DNA of 64,000 nucleotides, taken from positions 124,001 through 188,000 of the forward strand of contig NZ_LMDU01000018.1 of the NCBI RefSeq assembly GCF_001425165.1. Direction: 5' to 3'. The first letter of the stretch is position 1, and each line of letters opens with the position of its first letter. A program made the position numbers and the translations under genes. The DNA is from Pelomonas sp. Root405 (lineage in GTDB: Bacteria; Pseudomonadota; Gammaproteobacteria; Burkholderiales; Burkholderiaceae_C). This document shows, in pieces, positions 27,636-35,210 of the stretch. A model generated the notes under the pieces. The model had not been told where the DNA came from. It did not search any database and saw nothing but the letters and a program-made list of their open reading frames with translations.

Positions 27636-29117
27636 TCAGGTTGCGTAGAACCTGCCGTGAAATCCGTACGGAACCCAGTAGGGCAACCAGGCGCGAGCCA
27701 CCGGCCCCGCGGCGAGGGCCATTGCGTCGAAGACGCTCAAGAAACTGCGCTGGCGCTTGATGTCGTAGCCCATGCCGACCAGCCAGCCCTCACCTTCTTT
27801 GGTGCTGCCGGGCCGGGCGACGAGCACATGCTCTTCGACCACGGTATCGGCGCCGAAGCTGAAACGCTCCCGCGCGCCGGTCTCGATGTTCAGCCGCATC
27901 AGTCCGTTGAAGCCCCAACGCGCCCCGGTGTCAACGGCCGTGGGATACCAGACGAAGCGATGCCGCTGTGCGACGACGCGCGGGTCGACGACCGGGAACT
28001 CGACCGCCTCGTCGCGCGCAGCCACGCGCAGGCGGCCGGTCTGGAGATCGATCTCCAGCACACGCGGCATGGACACCTCGCGCGCCGTGCGCTGGCCGCG
28101 CATGATCTGCTCGGCGGCGACATTGAACTGCGGCAGCGGCACGCTCTCGACATAGTCCAGGCGCAGCATGCGGCCATCGTCCCAGGCATTGCCGAAGTGG
28201 AATACCAGGGCGGCGGGCATCTCGAAGATGCGCTGCCTGCTGAAGTCAGCCTTGTCGATGACGAGGACGCGGGTCGGGCCAGCCGGGTTCCAGCCCATGG
28301 CGTCGACCATCGACGCGCCGGCGCGCACCGCTGCCATATCCATCGTGATCGGTGCCAGCAGAAAGACGAGGTGGCGCTGCGACACGACGAAGTCATGCAG
28401 CATCGCGGGCGCGCCGACGTCCAGGACCGCGTGGCGGCGCACGCTGCCGGCGGCGTCGATCTGGTAGACCGCGAGCCGGCCGTTGGCGGTGCCGAAGTTC
28501 CACACCGTGCCGTCCGCCTCGACCTTGGGATGGGCCGAGAACGGCATGCCGCGCAGCTCGGCTGACCAGGTCTTGACACCCCGGGTGGCCAGCGTCGCCG
28601 GGTCCAGCTCATGGGCGCTGCCGCCCTCCCAAAGCGCGTAGAGGCGGTCACCCTGCAGCAGCACACTGGTGTTGGCGACGTTGAGGCTGTCCGGGCCGCG
28701 CACCGGGCGCTCGGCATTGATGGCGGTGCCGAAGGCGGGCAACAGGAAGCGGCCGGCCTGCTGTTCCGCACGGAACTTGTCGGTCTGCACAAAGCGGCCG
28801 CGGTGGCTAGCGCGGCCGTCGCCCAACGTCCAGGCCTGCATGAAGCCGTCGCCGTCGAACCAATGGCGGTAGCGTTGGTCGGCGCGCTGCATCAAGCCGG
28901 GGCCGTTGCGGAAGTAGCGCCCGCGTAGCGCCGTGGGCAGGCGGCCTTCGACGATTGCGCTCGCGGTGTCCAGACCTTCTCCATCGAGGCCCCGAAATGG
29001 CGCCAGCTCCGGCGCATCGGAAGCAAACCCATCGGCCGATAGGCCCAGGGCAAGCAACTCGGGGTTGAGGCCGCCGGCCAGCAGCGCGGTCAGCAGGGAA
29101 CGACGTGTGGTGTCCAT
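27636..29117 (-). CDS. Carotenoid oxygenase family protein with Tat-like signal
   Basis: This 493-residue member of the carotenoid cleavage dioxygenase family uses non-heme iron to cut polyene or stilbene double bonds. Family features are RYFRNGPGLM near the start, WFDGDGFMQAW, and iron-ligand His candidates in SAHPKVEADG, LHDFVVSQRH, VFHFGNAWDD and the C-terminal YGFHGRFYAT. The N-terminus TTRRSLLTALLAGG is a twin-arginine-like signal, so the folded, metal-loaded enzyme may be exported, which is less usual for this family. The start is ATG 29117. It follows the DUF2141 gene by 13 bases and ends at a terminator. Substrate unknown. Confidence 0.88.
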   Translation of the reverse strand: MDTTRRSLLTALLAGGLNPELLALGLSADGFASDAPELAPFRGLDGEGLDTASAIVEGRLPTALRGRYFRNGPGLMQRADQRYRHWFDGDGFMQAWTLGDGRASHRGRFVQTDKFRAEQQAGRFLLPAFGTAINAERPVRGPDSLNVANTSVLLQGDRLYALWEGGSAHELDPATLATRGVKTWSAELRGMPFSAHPKVEADGTVWNFGTANGRLAVYQIDAAGSVRRHAVLDVGAPAMLHDFVVSQRHLVFLLAPITMDMAAVRAGASMVDAMGWNPAGPTRVLVIDKADFSRQRIFEMPAALVFHFGNAWDDGRMLRLDYVESVPLPQFNVAAEQIMRGQRTAREVSMPRVLEIDLQTGRLRVAARDEAVEFPVVDPRVVAQRHRFVWYPTAVDTGARWGFNGLMRLNIETGARERFSFGADTVVEEHVLVARPGSTKEGEGWLVGMGYDIKRQRSFLSVFDAMALAAGPVARAWLPYWVPYGFHGRFYAT

Positions 29118-29130
29118 GGCCGCCACCCCG

Positions 29131-29562
29131 TCAGTTCATCCGAACCTTGATCGTCACGCCGGCAGCCGGCGTCATGACGGCCTGCTCGAACTTGGGCGGA
29201 CCGAAGCCACCGTCGGCGTTGTTGGAGAAGCCATAGGGTTCGGTGGGGATGCCCATGGCGTTCATGTCCAGGCGGCCATTGGCATTGGCGTCCTGGAAGA
29301 GGCTCAGCGCCAGCGGGCCGTCGGGCAGGTCCTTCAGCACGACGCTGACCTTGCCGTTGGCCGCTTCAGCGCCCAGCACGAATCGCTGTCCCGACTGCGG
29401 TTGGCGCAGCCAGCCGGCGGGATCGGTGAACACCGCCACCATCAGCGTGGCGCCTGCCAAGCGGCTGGCGTCCAGGCCTTCGACTTCAAGGGTGACGTCG
29501 GCGGCGTGGCTGCACAGCGGCAGCATGGCGGTCAGGGCGGCGGCGGCAAGCGCTTTCTTCAT
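29131..29562 (-). CDS. DUF2141 domain periplasmic protein
   Basis: This 143-residue exported protein has a signal peptide (core ALAAAALTAMLPLCSHA). It is a DUF2141 domain with LMVAVFTDPAGWL, VSVVLKDLPDGPLALSLFQDANANGRLD and GIPTEPYGFSNNADG, the last being the most recognisable family block. Members are small beta-sandwich proteins of unknown function, often next to carotenoid or lipid genes. Here it is the first gene of a two-gene operon with the carotenoid oxygenase. ATG 29562 is preceded by a fair ribosome binding site. Confidence 0.85.
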   Translation of the reverse strand: MKKALAAAALTAMLPLCSHAADVTLEVEGLDASRLAGATLMVAVFTDPAGWLRQPQSGQRFVLGAEAANGKVSVVLKDLPDGPLALSLFQDANANGRLDMNAMGIPTEPYGFSNNADGGFGPPKFEQAVMTPAAGVTIKVRMN

Positions 29563-29665
29563 CACGGTCTCCAGGTTCAGCAGAAGGAATGGCTGAATTC
29601 TGGAAACCGGCTCGCCGCGACGCGAGCGCACTGCGACAGCCGGGCGCCGGCTGGCGCGAGCGGGG

Positions 29666-30802
29666 TCAGCCGCGCCGTGTGCGGACCGCCGCTGCCAGCT
29701 CTTGCAGCAGCGGCTCGGTCTGCGCCCAGCCAAGGCAGGCATCGGTGATGGAGACGCCCGGCTTGAGGTCGGCCTTGGTCTGGCCTTCGGCCAAGTCTTG
29801 CCGGCCGGGTTGCAGATGGCTTTCGATCATCACGCCGGTGATGCGGGCATCACCGCCCGCGATCTGACCCGCGACATCACGCCCCACATCGACCTGCCGC
29901 TCGTACTTCTTGCTGGAGTTGGCGTGCGAGAAGTCGATCATGACCTGCTCACGCAGGCCCGACGTCTTCAGCGCAGTGCAGGCCGCGTTGACCGACGGCG
30001 CGTCGTAGTTGGGCGCCTTGCCGCCGCGCAGGATGAGGTGGCAGTCCTCGTTGCCGCGCGTCTCGAAGATGGCGGCCGTGCCCATCTTGGTCATGCCCAT
30101 GAAGGCATGCGGCGAACTGGCGGCCAGCACCGCGTCGCTGGCCACCTTGATGCCGCCATCGGTGCCGTTCTTGAAGCCCACCGGGCAGCTCAGGCCCGAG
30201 GCCAGCTGTCGATGGCTCTGGCTTTCGGTCGTGCGTGCGCCGATGGCGCCCCAGGCGATCAGATCCGAGATGTATTGCGGCGACAGCAAGTCCAGGAACT
30301 CGGTGCCTGCCGGCAGGCCCAGCGCGTTCACGTCCAACAGCAGCTGGCGCGCCAGGCGCAGGCCCTCGTTCATGTGGAAGCTGCCGTCCAGCCGGGGGTC
30401 GTTGATGTAGCCCTTCCATCCGACCGTGGTCCGCGGCTTCTCGAAGTAGACACGCATGACGACGAGCAGATCTCGGCTCAGCTCGTCACGCGTGGCCTTG
30501 AGCAGGCGGGCGTAGTCCATTGCCTGGTCGTGATCATGGATGGAGCATGGCCCGACGATGACGAGCAGGCGGTCGTCCTGGCCATGCAGGATGGCGCTGA
30601 TCTGCTGGCGGGCCTGCTCGACCAGCTCCAGCGTCGCATCCGGGATGGGCAGCTCTTCGAGCAGCAGCGCCGGGCTGATCAGCGCACGCACGGCACCGAT
30701 GCGGGTGTCGTCGGTGCGGGTCGTGTCGCGGGTTTCGTCGCGGGAGCCGCGTTCATCCTCAAACGGACGGCGGTCGGGGTGGGGATGGTCGAGAGAGGTC
30801 AT
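29666..30802 (-). CDS. 3-deoxy-7-phosphoheptulonate synthase (DAHP synthase, class I)
   Basis: The enzyme condenses phosphoenolpyruvate and erythrose 4-phosphate, the first step of aromatic amino acid synthesis. The 378-residue product is an AroF/G/H-type enzyme: VGPCSIHD, VYFEKPRTTVGWKG, GARTTESQSHRQLASG, VGFKNGTDGG and DFSHANSSK contain the substrate and metal residues. Which of the three feedback types it is cannot be read with confidence. The N-terminus is extended by about 30 charged residues (Asp/Arg-rich) relative to E. coli. The start is ATG 30802, 28 bases downstream of the transporter stop on the same strand. Confidence 0.95.
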   Translation of the reverse strand: MTSLDHPHPDRRPFEDERGSRDETRDTTRTDDTRIGAVRALISPALLLEELPIPDATLELVEQARQQISAILHGQDDRLLVIVGPCSIHDHDQAMDYARLLKATRDELSRDLLVVMRVYFEKPRTTVGWKGYINDPRLDGSFHMNEGLRLARQLLLDVNALGLPAGTEFLDLLSPQYISDLIAWGAIGARTTESQSHRQLASGLSCPVGFKNGTDGGIKVASDAVLAASSPHAFMGMTKMGTAAIFETRGNEDCHLILRGGKAPNYDAPSVNAACTALKTSGLREQVMIDFSHANSSKKYERQVDVGRDVAGQIAGGDARITGVMIESHLQPGRQDLAEGQTKADLKPGVSITDACLGWAQTEPLLQELAAAVRTRRG

Positions 30803-30830
30803 CGCGGGGCTCCAGGCAAGCCCCGCATTT

Positions 30831-31754
30831 TCACCGCTTGGCGGCAGCGAAACACACCGCCAGCGCGGACAGCGCAAAGCCGGCCAGCGCCAGCGGCTCC
30901 AGACGCTCACCGAGCAGCACGAAGCCCATCAGCGCCGACACCCCGGGGATCAGGAAGAAAAGCCGCGCCACCTGCCCCGCCTGGCCGCGGCGGATCATGA
31001 TGAACATCAGGCTGAAGGCGCCGATGGAGTTGACGAGGCCCAGCCACAGCCAGGCGCCGACCAGCTCGGGCGTCCAGTCGATGGCGAAGCCCTCCAACGG
31101 CCCGGCGACGGTGGCAACGGCGAGTGCCGACACCGCCATCTGGATACCCGCGCCGCTGCGCAGGTCCATGTGGGCGCAATAGCGCTTTTGGTAGAGGGTG
31201 CCGGCGACGAGGCCGAGCAGGCCGAGGCCGGCCACGGCATAGGCGGTCCAGGCGCCGCCGAGCGGCTTGTCGGCGATGACCAGGCCCACACCCGCCAGGC
31301 CGCCAAGCAGGCCGAGCATCTGCCGGGCGCCGATGCGCTCGGCCAGCCACAGGTGCGCGCCCAGCGCCATGGCCAGCGGCATCAGGCCGATCAGCAAGCC
31401 GGCCACACCGGCACTCAAGCCCCAGCGCAGCGCGAAATAGATGCAGGAAAAGTGCAGCACCTGCATCAGCAGGCCGACAACGGCGAGATGGCCCCAGTCC
31501 GCGCGCCGCCGCGGCCACGGCGCGCCGGTAGCGGCCGCCACAGCCAGCAGCACCACCGCCGCCAAGCCGAAGCGCAGCGTCAGCAAGGTCATCGGGCCCG
31601 TGTGCGGCAGGGCCAGCTTGCCGGCGACGTAACCGCTGCTCCACAGCAAGATGAAAACCAGCGGCAGGCTGGCCGCAACGAGCCCGGCGATGAGGCGGTA
31701 CGGCAGGCTGGGGCGTAAGGAGCGGGCCGGGAGGCAAGGTGACAAGGTGGTCAT
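30831..31754 (-). CDS. DMT/EamA family transporter
   Basis: This 307-residue inner-membrane protein has about ten hydrophobic helices in two EamA repeats. The first begins FILLWSSGYVAGKLAL, the classic opening of the family, and the second begins near AYAVAGLGLLGLVAGTLY. Members export amino acids, metabolites or drugs; the substrate is not evident. It is divergent from a LysR-type regulator gene across 98 bases, the usual arrangement when the regulator controls the exporter. The DAHP synthase gene follows on the same strand. Confidence 0.92.
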   Translation of the reverse strand: MTTLSPCLPARSLRPSLPYRLIAGLVAASLPLVFILLWSSGYVAGKLALPHTGPMTLLTLRFGLAAVVLLAVAAATGAPWPRRRADWGHLAVVGLLMQVLHFSCIYFALRWGLSAGVAGLLIGLMPLAMALGAHLWLAERIGARQMLGLLGGLAGVGLVIADKPLGGAWTAYAVAGLGLLGLVAGTLYQKRYCAHMDLRSGAGIQMAVSALAVATVAGPLEGFAIDWTPELVGAWLWLGLVNSIGAFSLMFIMIRRGQAGQVARLFFLIPGVSALMGFVLLGERLEPLALAGFALSALAVCFAAAKR

Positions 31755-31852
31755 GGCAATTCCTTCAAAGGCGTGGCGTCACTCTAGGAATTAGCGATAT
31801 AGGACACAATCCTTCAAAAATTCGATTCAGAGTTTCCAAACGGAGCACACTG
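31755..31852. promoter_or_regulatory. Divergent promoter region between EamA transporter and LysR regulator
   Basis: The region is AT-richer than its surroundings. It holds a direct repeat TCCTTCAAA (31761-31769 and 31810-31818), 49 bases apart. It also holds an inverted pair AATTCC/GGAATT (31758-31763 and 31787-31792). These are candidates for LysR binding, though no clear T-N11-A core was established. Confidence 0.4.
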
Positions 31853-32797
31853 ATGGGCCGCCTCGAAGACCTGCAAGCCTTTGCCCGTGTCGTCGACGCC
31901 CGCGGTTTCTCGGGCGCAGCCCGCCTGTTGGGCACCACCAAATCGGCCGTCAGCAAGCAGGTCGGCCGGCTGGAGGACCAGCTCGGCACGCGGCTGCTGC
32001 ACCGCACGACGCGCAGCGTCAGCGCGACCGCCGAGGGCCGGGCGGTCTACGAGCGCGCGCTGCGCCTGATGGAGGATTCGCTGGCGCTGGAGACCGAACT
32101 GGCCGGCCAGCGCGACGAGGCGCGCGGCGTGTTGCGCCTGTCCACGTCCACGGCGTTCGGCAACCTGCAGTTCACGGCGCTGATGGCCGAGTTCTGCGCC
32201 CGCCACCCACGCCTGGAAGTGGTGCTGGGCCTGAACGACCGCTACGTCGACCTGGCCGAAGAAGGCTTCGACGTCGTGATGCGGTTGACGAACAGGCCGT
32301 CCGACGGGCTGGTGGCACGGCGGCTGGCCACCATCCGCTTCGTGCTTTGCGCCGCGCCGGCGTATCTGCAGGCCCACGGCGAACCGAGGTCCGTGGCTGA
32401 CATCGCCGGCCACCGCTGCCTGCGCTTCGGCTATCTGCAGTCCCCCGACCGCTGGCGCTTCCGCCATGCCCCACAGAGTGAGGTCGCCGAAGTCGAGACC
32501 CGCGGCGCGCTGCGCTTCGAGAGCGGCTTGACGGCCAACAGCAGCGAGTCTCTGCGCGTCGCTGCACTCACCGGCCTGGGGCTGGCAGTGCTGCCGACCT
32601 ATGCCGTCGGCGCCGACCTCCGCGCCGGCCGCCTGCGTGCCGTGCTGCCCGGCTGGCAGCCGGTGGGCGGCCTGGCCGATGCCGACACGCTCTACGCCGT
32701 CTACTTGCCAAGCCGCCACCCGGCGCCGAAGGTGCGGGCGCTGATCGACTTCATGCTGGAGAAGATGGGCGACGTGCCGCCGTGGGATCGTGACTGA
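31853..32797 (+). CDS. LysR-family transcriptional regulator
   Basis: This 314-residue regulator has an N-terminal winged HTH ([33 protein letters not shown], split here as [17 protein letters not shown] and [14 protein letters not shown]), then [11 protein letters not shown]. The C-terminal effector-binding domain starts near [13 protein letters not shown], and [20 protein letters not shown] marks the family's pocket region. It belongs to the CrgA/DsdC-like group common in Burkholderiales. ATG 31853 fits the family start; an upstream frame to 31739 runs across the divergent promoter. It likely controls the adjacent EamA exporter. Confidence 0.94.
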   Translation: MGRLEDLQAFARVVDARGFSGAARLLGTTKSAVSKQVGRLEDQLGTRLLHRTTRSVSATAEGRAVYERALRLMEDSLALETELAGQRDEARGVLRLSTSTAFGNLQFTALMAEFCARHPRLEVVLGLNDRYVDLAEEGFDVVMRLTNRPSDGLVARRLATIRFVLCAAPAYLQAHGEPRSVADIAGHRCLRFGYLQSPDRWRFRHAPQSEVAEVETRGALRFESGLTANSSESLRVAALTGLGLAVLPTYAVGADLRAGRLRAVLPGWQPVGGLADADTLYAVYLPSRHPAPKVRALIDFMLEKMGDVPPWDRD

Positions 32798-32811
32798 GAG
32801 AATCGGGGGCT

Positions 32812-33852
32812 ATGCCGCTGATGCCCTACGCCCTCGTCCGCCCTTTCCTTTTTGGCCTCGACGCCGAACACGCCCACGAACTGACGCTGAACAGCATCGC
32901 CAAGCTGCAGAACACGCCCGCGCAGCTGCTGTGGTGCGGCGAACGCATCAGCGATCCGGTCACCATCGCCGGGCTGCGCTTCCCCAATCGCATCGGCCTG
33001 GCCGCCGGCCTGGACAAGAACGGCCGCTGCATCGACGGCTTCGGCGCGATGGGTTTCGGCTTCATCGAGGTGGGCACCGTCACGCCCAAGGGCCAGCCAG
33101 GCAACGACAAGCCGCGCATGTTCCGCCTGCCGGAGGCTAACGCGCTGATCAACCGGCTTGGCTTCAACAACGAGGGCTTGCCGAGCTTCATCGCCAACGT
33201 GAAACGTGCCCACAGCTTCCGCAAGGCCGGCGGCATCCTCGGCCTGAACATCGGCAAGAACGCCGCCACACCCATCGAGAACGCGGCCGACGACTACCTG
33301 CTCGGTCTGGACGGCGTGTTCCCGCATGCCGACTACATCGCGGTCAACATCTCCAGCCCCAACACCAAGAACCTGCGCGCTTTGCAAAGCGACGAGGCGC
33401 TCGACGCCCTGCTGTCGCGCCTGCAGCAGCGCAAGCTTCAGCTGGAAAATCAGACCGGCCGGCGGGTGCCGATGTTCGTCAAGATCGCACCGGACCTGGA
33501 GGAGGACCAGGTCGGCGTCATCGCACAGACGCTGAAGGCCAACGGCATGGACGGCGTCATCGCGACCAACACCACCATCGCGCGAGACAAAGTGCAAGGC
33601 CTGGCCCACTCCGGCGAGACCGGCGGCCTGTCCGGCGCTCCCGTCTTCGAAGCCAGCAACCGCGTCATCCGCCTGCTGCGCGCCGCGCTGCCGGCGGGCT
33701 GCCCCATCATCGGCGTGGGCGGCGTCATGAGCGGCGCCGATGCACGCGCCAAGATCCAGGCCGGCGCTGATCTTGTGCAGGTCTATACCGGCCTTATCTA
33801 CAAGGGCCCGGCCCTTGTCAGCCAGTGCGCGAGGGCCCTCGCACAAGGTTGA
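32812..33852 (+). CDS. pyrD: Dihydroorotate dehydrogenase (quinone), class 2
   Basis: PyrD oxidises dihydroorotate to orotate and passes electrons to quinone at the inner membrane, the fourth step of pyrimidine synthesis. The 346-residue product has the class 2 N-terminal helix region ([20 protein letters not shown]) that docks to the membrane. Other motifs are [44 protein letters not shown] (catalytic Ser region), IATNTTI and the FMN phosphate loop [16 protein letters not shown] lies eight bases before the ATG, so a leaderless message from an internal promoter is possible. The lipoprotein gene follows by six bases. Confidence 0.96.
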   Translation: MPLMPYALVRPFLFGLDAEHAHELTLNSIAKLQNTPAQLLWCGERISDPVTIAGLRFPNRIGLAAGLDKNGRCIDGFGAMGFGFIEVGTVTPKGQPGNDKPRMFRLPEANALINRLGFNNEGLPSFIANVKRAHSFRKAGGILGLNIGKNAATPIENAADDYLLGLDGVFPHADYIAVNISSPNTKNLRALQSDEALDALLSRLQQRKLQLENQTGRRVPMFVKIAPDLEEDQVGVIAQTLKANGMDGVIATNTTIARDKVQGLAHSGETGGLSGAPVFEASNRVIRLLRAALPAGCPIIGVGGVMSGADARAKIQAGADLVQVYTGLIYKGPALVSQCARALAQG

Positions 33853-33858
33853 AACATC

Positions 33859-34356
33859 ATGCGCTTCGCCCTCCTCGCCATCTGCGCAGCCGTTCTCACC
33901 GGCTGTGCGACCCTGGACCGTGATGCGCGACTGCAGCCCGGCGTCAGCAGCGAGGCGGAGGTGGTCGCGATCTACGGCCAACCGCGCCGCGTCTGGCCTG
34001 AAGCCGATGGCGGGCGCACGCTGGAATATTCAAGCCAGCCCATGGGCCGGCACAGCTATATGGTGCGCCTCAATGCCGACGGACGGCTTATGGGCATCCA
34101 GGACGGCCTATCACCCGCCAACCGCGCGCGCATCGAGCCGGGCATGACACCCGAGCAGGTCAGCCGCATCCTCGGCACCGAAAGGAGCCGCGTGTTCTAC
34201 CGCAACAGCGGCGAGAATGTCTGGGACTGGACCATCGAGCCCGACCAAGCCGGCTACGGCATGCGCTTCAACGTCCACTTCAAGGAAGGCCGCGTTGTGC
34301 GGGCGGGCCAGAGCATGGTGTTTCCGAGCCGGTTGTTCCCGGGCATGGACGACTGA
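33859..34356 (+). CDS. SmpA/OmlA (BamE-like) lipoprotein
   Basis: This 165-residue lipoprotein has lipobox LTGC and lipidation residue C16. It carries SmpA/OmlA-like sequence: LQPGVSSEAEVVAIYGQPRRVW, then a second block IEPGMTPEQVSRILG followed by VWDWTIEP and FNVHFKEGRVVRAGQ. Two BamE-like half-units are thus visible, suggesting internal duplication. BamE itself is a small lipoprotein of the outer-membrane assembly complex; this protein is longer and its role there is unproven. It starts six bases after pyrD and is probably co-transcribed. Confidence 0.82.
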   Translation: MRFALLAICAAVLTGCATLDRDARLQPGVSSEAEVVAIYGQPRRVWPEADGGRTLEYSSQPMGRHSYMVRLNADGRLMGIQDGLSPANRARIEPGMTPEQVSRILGTERSRVFYRNSGENVWDWTIEPDQAGYGMRFNVHFKEGRVVRAGQSMVFPSRLFPGMDD

Positions 34357-34538
34357 TCTGCAGGGCGTGGGCGTGAAAAAGGCCCTGGAAGCTTGCGCTA
34401 CCAAGACCTTGAAGGATCATGAATACCAACGAACCTCAGGTTTACGCCCGAGGTCGCTGAAGACGAATCCTGAATTTTTGGGGGAGCGTTGGCGCTCCTG
34501 AAGCGCGCCCCACCAGGGGCGCTCATCCCAAGTTCCGA
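34357..34538. other. Intergenic region with two hairpins
   Basis: This 182-base gap lies between convergent genes. It contains GGAGCG/CGCTCC with a 4-base loop (34483-34498) and GCGCCCC/GGGGCGC with a 4-base loop (about 34505-34522). Neither has a clear T-run. They may act as weak or factor-dependent terminators. I see no gene in it. Confidence 0.4.
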
Positions 34539-35018
34539 TTAACGGTCGTCGCGGCGGCGACGCGAAGCGACGAAGCCGATGATGCCGAGGCCGGCGCCCA
34601 ACAGGGCATAGGTTTCGGGTTCCGGCACCGGCGTGGCAGCCGAAGCGATGGCGTACGAAGCCGTGCCGGCTGCGCCGCCCAGGACCGAGTAGTAGTAGCT
34701 GCCAGCGCCCAGGGACACGGAGTTCGTGCCACCGAAGGTCCAGGCGCCGATGCCGACGTCGTCGCCGCCGCCGATCATGCCGTCGCCACCTGCGGAGTAC
34801 AGGCTGTAAGCGCCGCCCACGATGGTGCCGAAGGACAGAACACCGCTCTCCACGTTGGACGCAGTGCCCAGCGAGAACGAGAAGGTGTCGAAGATGGCGC
34901 CGCTGACGGTGTTGCCACCGAGCTCAAGGGCGCCGTGCGAGCCCCAGTTCCAAGATGCGGCTTGGCTGCTGAGGGCGGTGAACGCCGCCACTGCGGCGAC
35001 GATGGTTTTCAATTTCAT
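34539..35018 (-). CDS. PEP-CTERM sorting domain protein, FxDxF-like
   Basis: This 159-residue exported protein has a signal peptide (core IVAAVAAFTALSSQA). Its Gly/Ser-rich body contains FDTFSFSLG, similar to the FxDxF subgroup of PEP-CTERM proteins, and SLGAGSYYYSVLGGAAG. The tail is VPEPETYALLGAGLGIIG followed by SRRRR. Function unknown; such proteins are small exported structural proteins in exopolysaccharide-forming bacteria. It stands alone. The start is ATG 35018 rather than the longer frame to 35051. The 192 bases upstream, before parC, hold its presumed promoter but I could not fix one. Confidence 0.85.
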   Translation of the reverse strand: MKLKTIVAAVAAFTALSSQAASWNWGSHGALELGGNTVSGAIFDTFSFSLGTASNVESGVLSFGTIVGGAYSLYSAGGDGMIGGGDDVGIGAWTFGGTNSVSLGAGSYYYSVLGGAAGTASYAIASAATPVPEPETYALLGAGLGIIGFVASRRRRDDR

Positions 35019-35210
35019 ATGCGTAGCTCCTGACTTGGGACGGTCAAGCACAACCGCCGGAAACTATTGTGCAGTGCAACGAAGCGGTAGAAAGTCTCAA
35101 ACATCCCTTGGCCTAGGGGTACACCCTCTTTTACTTGTAGCCTCTTGTAAGTACACGCCCCAGCCTTGTCACTTCTGCACCAGTGAAGCGCTGGCTGTCA
35201 CCAATTCTGT

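Noticed and set aside
34357-34538. Short plus-strand open frame after the OmlA-like gene
   Set aside because: No ribosome binding site and no protein-like composition; the region looks like a convergent gap with hairpins.
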